DNA of 64,000 nt from Reichenbachiella carrageenanivorans (GTDB lineage: Bacteria; Bacteroidota; Bacteroidia; Cytophagales; Cyclobacteriaceae), in NCBI RefSeq assembly GCF_025639805.1, contig NZ_CP106735.1:3567501-3631500 (forward strand), in the 5' to 3' direction. Under the pieces are notes generated by a model. That model had not been told where the DNA came from and did not search any database. It saw only the letters and a list, made by a program, of their open reading frames with translations. Below are positions 25,879 through 34,123 of the stretch, one piece after another. Every line of letters starts with the position of its first letter. Within the stretch, counting starts at the first letter, position 1. The translations under genes were made by a program, and so were the position numbers.

Positions 25879-27246
25879 ATGCAACCCATTCCATCACATA
25901 CAGAAGGTAGTATTCTAAAATCCTTGGTCAGAATGGCTTTCCCCATCATCATGGCCAACATCCTGCAAACCATGTATCAAATGATTGATACATTTTGGTT
26001 AGGACGACTGGGTGCCAATGCAGTAGCTAGTGTGAGTTTGAGTTTTCCTATACTGTTTTTGGTGCTTTCACTAGGGGGTGGACTCACCTTGGCAGGCACA
26101 GTGATGGTATCGCAGTACAAAGGAGGCGGCAATCAGCGGATGGTCAACTATAGCTCTTCTCAGACCGTTATGGTCATTTTTCTGCTTTCCATTATATTGG
26201 CTTTTGTGGGCTATTATGCTGCACGACCTTTGATGCAGCTGGTAGGTGCTGGGCCAGAAGTACTAGAAGACTCGGTCACTTATTTTCAAGTTTCTTCTTG
26301 GGGCTTCATTTTTCTTTTTATGTTTTTTGTTTTTCAATCGCTTATGCGCGGTATTGGCGATGTGATTATGCCCATGTATATCGTGCTGGCTACGGTTTTG
26401 CTCAACCTGATTTTGGATCCGCTGTTTATTTTCGGATACGGTGCTATACCAGGGTATGGAGTAGCAGGCGCAGCTATGGCAAGTATAGCGACACAGGGCT
26501 TGTCCGCCTTGGCTGGAATGATTATACTATTTAGCGGCAAGCGAGGGATCACCGTTAGCTTTTCGCAAATGAAGTGGGACTTTTCATGGGTTAAGCGCCT
26601 ATTTGCCATGGGTATACCTTCGAGCTTAGACCAATCCAGCCGAGCAGGAGCCATGACGATCATGATCATGCTCGTGACACACTATAGCAACGACGTAGTA
26701 GCGGCCTATGGGGTAGGCGCAAGGATTTTAAGTTTGGTCATTGTACCAGCCTTGGGGTTTTCTATTGCCACCACGAGTTTGGTGGGTCAGAATTTTGGGG
26801 CAGGTAAGATCGAACGTGCCGAAAAGGTGGGTAATCTCAGCAGTCTGATTGCTCTAGTAGGGCTGTCGTTTGTAGGCATGGTGCTGTATCTTTTTGCAGA
26901 ACCCATCACCGCCTTTTTTATTCCCAACGATCCTGAAGTAATCCGTGATGGTGCCGTGTTTATCAAAATCATGGCACCTTCTTTTGGTCTGCTTGGCGTG
27001 CAGCAAGTGCTCAGTGGTGTGTTCAATGGCGTAGGGCTCACTAAAGTATCCATGCTCATTTCCGTATTTGCACTCTGGGTCATTCGGTTTCCCGTCGCTT
27101 TTATGTTGTCCAATAAGACGCCGCTGGACTATGAAGGCATTTGGTGGGCATTTCCCGTGTCCAATGCTTTAGCGGCAGTAGTGGCCTTCGCTTATTATAA
27201 AACTGGATCATGGAAGCTTGGAGATAAGCAGATACCAGCCATTTAA
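25879..27246 (+). CDS. MATE family efflux transporter
   Basis: The 455-residue protein has twelve hydrophobic segments in two six-helix halves. It starts with the typical MATE opening LVRMAFPIIMANILQTMYQMIDTFWLGRLG, and the second half begins KRLFAMGIPSSLDQSS. MATE proteins export organic cations or drugs by Na+ or H+ antiport. The 107-bp gap after the TonB receptor has no clear terminator, so coexpression with the iron operon is possible. Confidence 0.92.
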   Translation: MQPIPSHTEGSILKSLVRMAFPIIMANILQTMYQMIDTFWLGRLGANAVASVSLSFPILFLVLSLGGGLTLAGTVMVSQYKGGGNQRMVNYSSSQTVMVIFLLSIILAFVGYYAARPLMQLVGAGPEVLEDSVTYFQVSSWGFIFLFMFFVFQSLMRGIGDVIMPMYIVLATVLLNLILDPLFIFGYGAIPGYGVAGAAMASIATQGLSALAGMIILFSGKRGITVSFSQMKWDFSWVKRLFAMGIPSSLDQSSRAGAMTIMIMLVTHYSNDVVAAYGVGARILSLVIVPALGFSIATTSLVGQNFGAGKIERAEKVGNLSSLIALVGLSFVGMVLYLFAEPITAFFIPNDPEVIRDGAVFIKIMAPSFGLLGVQQVLSGVFNGVGLTKVSMLISVFALWVIRFPVAFMLSNKTPLDYEGIWWAFPVSNALAAVVAFAYYKTGSWKLGDKQIPAI

Positions 27247-27387
27247 GTTTGTAGTTCTATCATCATTTCAAATGGTCATAAAAAAACAATTTGCAGCCCT
27301 AGTGTTATCTACTTACATTTATCTACCCATCTTAACCCTATTGATTGTAAAATAAAATACTAGCTAGAATTTTAAAGGAAGGGAAGG

Positions 27388-30300
27388 TTGAAGGTTTATG
27401 TCATTTTGTGGTTGGGAATGCTTACGCATTATTTTGGCGCATATGCGCAAGTAGACACCCTTCAAATCAACTACATAGGCCAGGAGCAAGGCATTACTCA
27501 GCTCAATATTCAAGAAATAGTTCAAGATGATCTAGACTACCTCTGGTTTTCCACAGAAGATGGACTACACAGGTTTAATGGCAAACAGCTCAAAGTATAT
27601 GAGGACAATCCACTAGACAGTCTGAGTATACCCGATGATCACAATAGAGGACTACTTATCGTAGACGACACACTTTGGATTGCTTCCAATTCTAAAGGTT
27701 TTTTTGGTTTAGATCTTCGTGCAGAAAAGTTTTTCATTCCGTTCGACAGGCTTTCCGAAGTTATCTCTTATCATGTTTTTCAACTCGACGAGACTCATCT
27801 CTTATTTTCGTCTGCCAATGTTTTTAATATTTATAACCGAAAAACTAAACAACTGAAAGAAGTCGTATTGCCACATGAGTACTCAGAAAACTATGTGAAG
27901 GCGATAACCAAACTTCAAGACGGGATTTATGCCTTGGCTACGCTGAGCTCAGGTTTGTTGATCTTTGATCTGAGTACAATGAAAATTATCCATCAGCAAA
28001 ACCTTGACGAATCTGCTCATAATGCTGTTTTGTTGGTAGATGATCAATTGTACATAGGTACGGAGTTGGGGTTGTATGTCATGCCTCTGTTTAGCTATGA
28101 AGCGATAAAAGTAGTTGCTAATGAAGTGATCAATTGCATCTTTTTGGATGAACATGGAACATTCCTAATAGGAACTGAAAGTGGTTTGATGACTTACGAC
28201 AGGTTGGACCAGTCTTATGCTTTTCAAATACTTAAAGACCAATCCGATAGGGTTTATGCCCCCTTAGAGGTCACTTCAATCTATGGAGATGAAAAGGGGA
28301 ATTTATGGATTGGTACTGCAGGAGAAGGCTTGCATTATTACAACAAGTATCAAAAGAAATTTCACTCAATTGAAATCAGACTGGATGGCTATACAAAAGA
28401 CACTAGACTGAGTACGTTTCAATTCATGCCAGATGTAGATTCTACGTTGTGGTTGGGCACCACAGACAACGTGCTCAAGTACAATTATAAAACCCAGCGA
28501 TTCAAACATTACAGTGCCCCCCCCAAGGCATTGATATATGCTATGGAACGCGATCTGAATGGTGATATTTGGTGTGGGGGCTTTGAAGGAACAGGATTGC
28601 TCAAATACAATTCTAAACAGGACAAATTTGAGCAAGCAGTAGTGGCAGATGGCTTTAATAATGATAAAACCGTCATTGACATTCGCCCGCTTAAGAAAGA
28701 CAAACTGCTAGTATCGACCTGGTCTAGTGGCATGTATAGCTATGACTTGGTTAATCATCGCTTTGAAGAATTTTTGGTCAATGGTGAAAAAATCAATCGT
28801 GTACGCACATCTTTTATCGACAGTAGACAAAATCTGTGGCTAGGTTCTGATCAAGGTGCTTATCGTATAGCAGATTTGGGAGCGGGAGCTGTTCAGCTTT
28901 TCTCAGATCATTTGCCCGATTCATTCGCAATCAATAGTAATCGCATTTTCGCTATCAATGAAGACGCCAACAGTAACATCTGGCTAGGTACAAGTTCGGG
29001 GCTTGCACAAGTACAACGAGATACCTGGAAGACTCAGCGGTATTATCAGCAAGAAGGTTTTCCTAATGATTTTGTGTATAGTGTGCTTATCGATCCCAAA
29101 GGCAAAATTTGGATGGGTACCAATAAGGGGATTGCTGTTTTAGACCCAGTTACGGGCCAGTTTGTAAACTATTCTGAAAAGGATGGCCTGCAAAACGATG
29201 AGTTCAATGGCAAGGCAGCTTTCCATGACGAGTTTGGCAACTTTTATTTTGGAGGAGTCGATGGAATCAATGTTTTCAATCCATTGGCCATAAAAACCAA
29301 CCCATATCACCCCCAAGTACACCTAGAGTCTATCGAATTGTTTAATGAACCTATAGATGTAAATACACTATACACGGATACGTATGATTTTCATAGTGAT
29401 GAAAATGTGCTGACGTTTCGCTATGCGGCAAACAATTTTCTAAACCCGTCTAAGGTCAACTATTCCTATTACATGGATGGGTTTGATAAAGGTTGGCGGC
29501 CAGCTACCAAGAGCCAAAATATTACTTATACCAACCTACCTCCAGGAGAGTATACTTTTCGTATCAAAGCCACTAATGACCATGGCGTCTGGGGCGACGA
29601 ACGAAAGGTGAAAATCACCATCATACCACCATGGTATGATCAAATATGGTTTAGATTGGTGGTTTTATTTACGCTGGTTTTGTCTGTGGTGGGATATATG
29701 CTGAACAAGTCCTACAACTACAAACGTAACCAAATCCGCCTAGAGTACATCGTGCAAGAACGAACCAACGACCTGCAGAAGGCACTGAGTGTATCTAACG
29801 CTCAGCAGGATAGTATCAAGTTTTTGATGCGTGAACTGAAGCATCGTGTGAAAAACAATCTGCAGATTATTTCTAGTTTACTTAGCCTACAAGCCATGCA
29901 GATCAACAACAAGGAAGCTGGTCGTACTTTGCAGGTAGCCAAAAATAGAATCTTGACGATTTCACATGTGGAAAACATCATGGATTCCGAAAAAGAACAT
30001 GTACAGGTAGATGTGTTTACCCGAGAGCTATGCGACAATGTATTGAAACTCATAGCGATAGAGGAAAAGCCTAATTTTGAATTAAAATATGAGCTCCAAT
30101 CAGCCAAGGTCACTAATTTTAATATCACCTACTATGGTTTAATGATTAATGAATTGATTACCAATACCAGTAAATATGCTTTTGATTCATATAATGAAAA
30201 GAATGAATTGTATATAAAGTGTAAGATAGAAGGGGACTTGTTAGTTTTGGAAATTGCAGATAACGGGAAAGGTTATCAAGTGGAAGAGATCAAAGCTAAC

Positions 30301-30414
30301 AGCATAGGACTTGATTTGGTCAAAGATATGGTCAAACAACTGAAGGGTGATATACAAATAGAAAACCTAAACGGAACCAAAAATATAATTAGAATACCGT
30401 TGATTTATGGATAG
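27388..30414 (+). CDS. Reg_prop sensor histidine kinase (HisKA_2 type)
   Basis: The 1008-residue protein has a signal peptide, then a periplasmic sensor of repeated two-component-regulator propeller units such as LWIGTAGEGLHYYN, LWLGTTDNVLKYN and IWLGTSSGLAQV, spanning about residues 40-660. A Y_Y_Y domain follows (about 690-745, PPGEYTFRIKATND), with one transmembrane helix near 760-778. The cytoplasmic kinase has the HisKA_2 phospho-acceptor LKHRVKNNLQIISSLLSLQ near 825 and an HATPase domain ending at 1008. Unlike most Bacteroidota propeller kinases it has no receiver or AraC output. Its partner is the next gene, overlapping by 8 bp. The start is TTG with AAGGAAGG just upstream. Confidence 0.9.
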   Translation: MKVYVILWLGMLTHYFGAYAQVDTLQINYIGQEQGITQLNIQEIVQDDLDYLWFSTEDGLHRFNGKQLKVYEDNPLDSLSIPDDHNRGLLIVDDTLWIASNSKGFFGLDLRAEKFFIPFDRLSEVISYHVFQLDETHLLFSSANVFNIYNRKTKQLKEVVLPHEYSENYVKAITKLQDGIYALATLSSGLLIFDLSTMKIIHQQNLDESAHNAVLLVDDQLYIGTELGLYVMPLFSYEAIKVVANEVINCIFLDEHGTFLIGTESGLMTYDRLDQSYAFQILKDQSDRVYAPLEVTSIYGDEKGNLWIGTAGEGLHYYNKYQKKFHSIEIRLDGYTKDTRLSTFQFMPDVDSTLWLGTTDNVLKYNYKTQRFKHYSAPPKALIYAMERDLNGDIWCGGFEGTGLLKYNSKQDKFEQAVVADGFNNDKTVIDIRPLKKDKLLVSTWSSGMYSYDLVNHRFEEFLVNGEKINRVRTSFIDSRQNLWLGSDQGAYRIADLGAGAVQLFSDHLPDSFAINSNRIFAINEDANSNIWLGTSSGLAQVQRDTWKTQRYYQQEGFPNDFVYSVLIDPKGKIWMGTNKGIAVLDPVTGQFVNYSEKDGLQNDEFNGKAAFHDEFGNFYFGGVDGINVFNPLAIKTNPYHPQVHLESIELFNEPIDVNTLYTDTYDFHSDENVLTFRYAANNFLNPSKVNYSYYMDGFDKGWRPATKSQNITYTNLPPGEYTFRIKATNDHGVWGDERKVKITIIPPWYDQIWFRLVVLFTLVLSVVGYMLNKSYNYKRNQIRLEYIVQERTNDLQKALSVSNAQQDSIKFLMRELKHRVKNNLQIISSLLSLQAMQINNKEAGRTLQVAKNRILTISHVENIMDSEKEHVQVDVFTRELCDNVLKLIAIEEKPNFELKYELQSAKVTNFNITYYGLMINELITNTSKYAFDSYNEKNELYIKCKIEGDLLVLEIADNGKGYQVEEIKANSIGLDLVKDMVKQLKGDIQIENLNGTKNIIRIPLIYG

Positions 30415-31027
30415 CCTAAAAATTCTGCTAATAGAGGATGTATTGATAATAGCCAAGGACATAAAAGTGACTTTGGAAAAAGACAAATATGCTCAGGTAG
30501 AGATAATAACAAACCCTGAAGATGCTCGTGTGAGCTATGCTTCTAATGACTATGATTTAATTATCTCTGATATCAATCTCAACGCTGAAATCGACGGTAT
30601 AGATTTAGTGAAAGAATTATGCGTGCAAAAGAGAGTACCTATTGTGTATCTCACCGCTTATAGCGATGCCGCCACCGTGACTAAAGCAGAACAGTCATTG
30701 CCTTTTGCATACCTACTCAAACCGTACAATTCTAACCAACTCAAACTAACGATTAATTTGGCCATGCTCAATGCTCAAAAAGAGCATCAATCCATCGAAT
30801 ACGATGAGAAAAACGTCGAATTACTCAATGCATTGACACGCCGAGAACGCGAGATATTGTTTATTCTGGCTTCGGGCAAAATGAGTAAAGAGATTGGTGA
30901 TATACTCAATATAGCTACCAGCACTGTAGAAAAGCACAAGCAACACATTAAAGAAAAGCTAGAACTAAAAACTCTTGGCGAATTGGTCAATTTTGCTGTA
31001 TCTACCAAAACAGTGACTATAGATTAA
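30407..31027 (+). CDS. LuxR-type response regulator paired with the propeller kinase
   Basis: The 206-residue protein has a receiver domain (1-125, starting KILLIEDV, with phospho-acceptor Asp55 in LIISDINLN and the conserved Lys in LLKPYN). A LuxR-type helix-turn-helix spans about 140-200, starting LTRREREILFILASGKMSKEIG. It starts inside the end of the kinase gene (overlap 8 bp), so the two form one two-component pair. Its DNA target is unknown. Confidence 0.92.
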   Translation: MDSLKILLIEDVLIIAKDIKVTLEKDKYAQVEIITNPEDARVSYASNDYDLIISDINLNAEIDGIDLVKELCVQKRVPIVYLTAYSDAATVTKAEQSLPFAYLLKPYNSNQLKLTINLAMLNAQKEHQSIEYDEKNVELLNALTRREREILFILASGKMSKEIGDILNIATSTVEKHKQHIKEKLELKTLGELVNFAVSTKTVTID

Positions 31028-31100
31028 AAACAAAAAATCAGCTCTATTCTAAAAAGATTCTGATGAGGATATTCCTTTTCACTCTCAGGGATTTCATGGC

Positions 31101-31129
31101 TTGGTGTGTGAAATTTTGGTTTAGCTTTG
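31101..31129 (+). promoter_or_regulatory. Promoter of the S4 protein gene
   Basis: TTG at 31101-31103, an 18-base spacer and TAGCTTTG at 31122-31129 match the Bacteroidota consensus exactly. Transcription would begin near 31135, 25 bases before the start codon. Confidence 0.75.
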
Positions 31130-31159
31130 CATTAAAAATATAGCCTAGAGATCAACTTT

Positions 31160-31372
31160 ATGGAGACATTCAATCTCAAACCAGACGAAGAATACATTGA
31201 ACTTAACAACTTACTAAAAGCTATGGGTTGGGTGGCTACAGGAGGTGAGGCTAAAATCAGAATAGACAGTGGAGAAGTGAAAGTGAATGGTGAAGTAGAG
31301 ACCCGCCGCCGAAAGAAAATGAGAGCAGGGGACGCCGTCGAATTTGAAGGAGAAAAAGGAAAAGTAGCATAA
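31160..31372 (+). CDS. YbcJ-type S4 RNA-binding protein
   Basis: The 70-residue protein aligns over its whole length by eye with E. coli YbcJ: an opening ending in EYIELNNLLKAMGW, then GGEAKIRIDSGEVKVNGEVETRRRKKM, the core S4 RNA-binding motif. YbcJ-like proteins bind RNA and are thought to act around ribosomes, but the role is unclear. One base separates it from the DUF3817 gene (TAAT ATG). Confidence 0.88.
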   Translation: METFNLKPDEEYIELNNLLKAMGWVATGGEAKIRIDSGEVKVNGEVETRRRKKMRAGDAVEFEGEKGKVA

Positions 31373-31373
31373 T

Positions 31374-31679
31374 ATGTATTTGAAAACACCACTAGGTCGC
31401 TTGCGTCTATTCGCCATACTAGAAGGGATCAGTTATTTGTTATTTGGGATCACCATGCCACTTAAATATATGCTCGACATCAAAGAACCCAATTTTTATG
31501 TGGGTATGATTCATGGGTGGCTATTTATACTCTACGTAGTGCTTTGCTTTCAAAACATCTATCTTCGCCAGTGGAATTTTAAAACTTCCATGATAGCTCT
31601 TGCTGCATCATTAATCCCTTTTGGGACTTTCTATGCGGATGCCAAAATTTTTAAAACAGCACAAGTTTCTAAAAGATAA
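31374..31679 (+). CDS. DUF3817 membrane protein
   Basis: The 101-residue protein has three hydrophobic segments and the DUF3817 pattern AILEGISYLLFGITMPLKYM near residue 14, then MIHGWLFILYVVL. The function is unknown. It is cotranscribed with the S4 protein gene (1 bp gap). Confidence 0.85.
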   Translation: MYLKTPLGRLRLFAILEGISYLLFGITMPLKYMLDIKEPNFYVGMIHGWLFILYVVLCFQNIYLRQWNFKTSMIALAASLIPFGTFYADAKIFKTAQVSKR

Positions 31680-31711
31680 TCACCTTAGTACTTAATGCTT
31701 TGAAAAACTTT

Positions 31712-31731
31712 TATACGGCCAAGGCCATATA
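31712..31731. promoter_or_regulatory. Near-palindrome at the truA promoter
   Basis: TATACGGCC-AA-GGCCATATA has 9-bp arms with one mismatch and lies where the -33 element of the truA promoter should be. It could be an operator for an unknown regulator. Confidence 0.4.
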
Positions 31732-31736
31732 AATAC

Positions 31737-31744
31737 TAAATTTG
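31737..31744 (+). promoter_or_regulatory. -7 promoter element of truA
   Basis: TAAATTTG matches TAnnTTTG, starting transcription near 31750, about 22 bases before the start codon. No TTG is seen at the standard distance. Confidence 0.55.
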
Positions 31745-31771
31745 CGCCACGCAAAAACACTACTTTAATAC

Positions 31772-32548
31772 ATGCAAAAAAATCATTTCTATCTCATCGA
31801 GATACAATACCTCGGGTTTCGCTATCATGGGTGGCAAAGGCAGCCAGGAGTGAAGACCGTACAAGAGATGATCGAGCGTACGCTCAAATATATATTGGCC
31901 GACAAGCCTTTCAAAATACTGGGTGCTAGCCGTACAGATGCTATGGTGTCTGCTACACAGGCGGCTTTTGAGCTCTTCTTGCAAGAGCCTGAAGACCCCT
32001 CACTACTCTTGGCAGCTTTTAATGAAAACCTACCAGCAGATATAAGAGCCACAGACATCCAAGAGGTAGACGCTACATTCAATGTCATTCAGCATGCCAA
32101 GCAAAAAGAGTATTTATACTTATTTTCTTTTGGTGAAAAAAACCACCCTTTTGCAGCGCCTTATATCACTTATATTAGAGAGGAATTGGATGTTGAATTG
32201 ATGAAAGAGGGAGCGCGTTTATTTTTGGGTAAGCATAATTTTAGCGAATACTGCTATAAGCCCAATGAAGGAACCGTGTTTGAACGTGAGATTTTAGAAA
32301 GTGAGATTGTGGCCAATGACATTTGGACCGCTAATTTCTTTCCCACTCAGAGTTTTTTATATCGGGTAAAAGGCATGGGGTTTATGCGCAATCAGATCCG
32401 GTTGTTTATGGGGCGTTTGTTTCGGCTAGGCAAGCATGAGATCACATTGCAAGATATCGAACAGTCGCTGACGAGTCCTTCCGAATCTCCAACATACTAT
32501 ATAGCACCAGCTTCTGGGCTGATGCTACATCAGATGGCGTTCAAATAA
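31772..32548 (+). CDS. truA: tRNA pseudouridine synthase A, divergent
   Basis: The 258-residue protein has the TruA N-terminal pattern EIQYLGFRYHGWQRQPGVKTVQ, the catalytic aspartate (Asp56) in GASRTDAMVSATQ, and a C-terminal YRVKGMGFMRNQIR motif. TruA converts uridine 38-40 of tRNA anticodon arms to pseudouridine. Around the catalytic Asp most TruA proteins read GRTDAGVHA. Here the G and H positions are changed (SRTDAMVSA), so this is a divergent branch, perhaps with altered substrate range. The start is ATG with an upstream promoter. Confidence 0.8.
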   Translation: MQKNHFYLIEIQYLGFRYHGWQRQPGVKTVQEMIERTLKYILADKPFKILGASRTDAMVSATQAAFELFLQEPEDPSLLLAAFNENLPADIRATDIQEVDATFNVIQHAKQKEYLYLFSFGEKNHPFAAPYITYIREELDVELMKEGARLFLGKHNFSEYCYKPNEGTVFEREILESEIVANDIWTANFFPTQSFLYRVKGMGFMRNQIRLFMGRLFRLGKHEITLQDIEQSLTSPSESPTYYIAPASGLMLHQMAFK

Positions 32549-32626
32549 TTAGGATTTGATAACAAGCTAATAATTAGTAATATTGAACAAGAGCTACGGT
32601 TCTTAATAATTTCATAATGCAACTCA

Positions 32627-33304
32627 ATGAGTCTCGAACAATTAATCAATGAGCGGAATGAAGCCATACTCAAAGTAGATGAGTATGGTTTACTGTGTAT
32701 GACTACACCCTATATGCCGCCTGAGGTAAAGCATGATCCTAGCAAGCAACTACTCTATACGTCTAAACAAGCCTATATGTGGGTGCCTATTTTGGCGTAT
32801 ATCGTAGAAAACGTAGACATTTCAGAAGAAGACATGAAGATTTTTTTGGAGATGTCGCTAGACTCGCTGACCACACACCATAGGACACGCTGGAGCAATA
32901 GAGCAGAGGCACTCGAAGGTATGCTAGAGATGCTCAACTCGATGTTGTTTTATACTACACGTAAAAAACTAGAAGATCCTATTTTTGAATACGCCTCCTT
33001 ATTTGGCGGATCTATTGAAGACATATTAGATCGATTGGAAGGCTTAAGCTTGGTAGAGGAGCATTATATAGAGCCGATTGGCAATCAGCAAGTGGCCATG
33101 ATGGGTTTCGTTCCCTTTGGCTTTACCAAAAGAACCCGATTGGGAGAAGAGTTGTTTGCCAAACTTAATAGCTTGATGCTATTTTATGCCCAAAAGAATT
33201 TAGTAGAAGAGTCCGATTTCAAAATCCATTACAAATTCTTCCGTGCTTGGGAAATATTTAAAGAAATAGTGATGAAAATGGATAAACCACTAGACAAGAA
33301 ATAA
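32627..33304 (+). CDS. Conserved hypothetical protein
   Basis: The 225-residue soluble protein is mostly helical, with a conserved-looking VKHDPSKQLLYTSKQAYMW segment near residue 34 and no signal peptide or transmembrane helix. I do not recognise a family. It stands 78 bp behind truA and 39 bp before the phosphatase gene on the same strand, so it may be in an operon. Confidence 0.65.
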   Translation: MSLEQLINERNEAILKVDEYGLLCMTTPYMPPEVKHDPSKQLLYTSKQAYMWVPILAYIVENVDISEEDMKIFLEMSLDSLTTHHRTRWSNRAEALEGMLEMLNSMLFYTTRKKLEDPIFEYASLFGGSIEDILDRLEGLSLVEEHYIEPIGNQQVAMMGFVPFGFTKRTRLGEELFAKLNSLMLFYAQKNLVEESDFKIHYKFFRAWEIFKEIVMKMDKPLDKK

Positions 33305-33343
33305 GAAAAAAATCACTTGCCTTTTTTATTATTTTAAGATCAT

Positions 33344-34099
33344 ATGAATCCCATCAAAGGCCTCCTTATTGATATCGACGGTGTTTTAATAGAAGATGGT
33401 CATGCTTTGGATAAGGCAGTGGATAAACTGAATGAACTGAAAAGTAATTATAGCATTAGGTTGCTGACAAATACCACTACCAAGCGAGTGAAAGAAATCC
33501 ATCAAATGTTGACACGCTTGGGATTCGATATTCATCAAAATGAAATTGTGACAGCTCCAGTGGCTGCTCAAATACTGCTAAAGCATAGCGGTTATACCCG
33601 TATCTATCCTGTGGTAAGTACTAATATTTTGCCTGAATTTGAGGGTTTTACATTTGACGAAAAAGAGCCTCAAGCGATTGTAGTTGGTGATATTGGGCGA
33701 CGTTGGGATTATGACTTATTAAATCAGATTTTCAAACCTCTGATGAGTGGAGCAGAGTTAATTGCTTTGCACAAGGGAAAGTTTTGGAAGAGTGAAGGAG
33801 CCCTGCAGCTGGACATTGGGGCGTTTGTAGCAGGGCTAGAATATGCCACTGGCAAGGCTGCTACCGTGATAGGCAAACCCAGTAGGTCTTTTTTTGATGC
33901 TGCATTAAAAAGTATGGGCTTACCCAAAAATGAAGTATTGATGATCGGGGATGATATCGATGGAGACATAGGAGGAGCACAGCACGCTGGTATAAAAGCT
34001 TGTCTGGTGAAAACCGGAAAATATAACGAACAATTTGTGGCTCAATCTGAACTAAAACCAGATCAGGTCATAGCTACCTTTGCTGCTCTATCTTTATAG
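33344..34099 (+). CDS. HAD-IIA family phosphatase (LHPP/HDHD2-like)
   Basis: The 251-residue enzyme shows motif I GLLIDIDGVLIED, TNTTTK as motif II, the Lys in VIGKPSRSFF, and motif IV MIGDDIDGDIGGA. This is the pattern of the HAD subgroup containing HDHD2 and phospholysine phosphohistidine inorganic pyrophosphate phosphatase. It hydrolyses a phosphorylated small molecule or protein in the cytoplasm. The substrate is unknown. Confidence 0.85.
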   Translation: MNPIKGLLIDIDGVLIEDGHALDKAVDKLNELKSNYSIRLLTNTTTKRVKEIHQMLTRLGFDIHQNEIVTAPVAAQILLKHSGYTRIYPVVSTNILPEFEGFTFDEKEPQAIVVGDIGRRWDYDLLNQIFKPLMSGAELIALHKGKFWKSEGALQLDIGAFVAGLEYATGKAATVIGKPSRSFFDAALKSMGLPKNEVLMIGDDIDGDIGGAQHAGIKACLVKTGKYNEQFVAQSELKPDQVIATFAALSL

Positions 34100-34123
34100 C
34101 ATAATCTACTCTCTTTCATGTCG

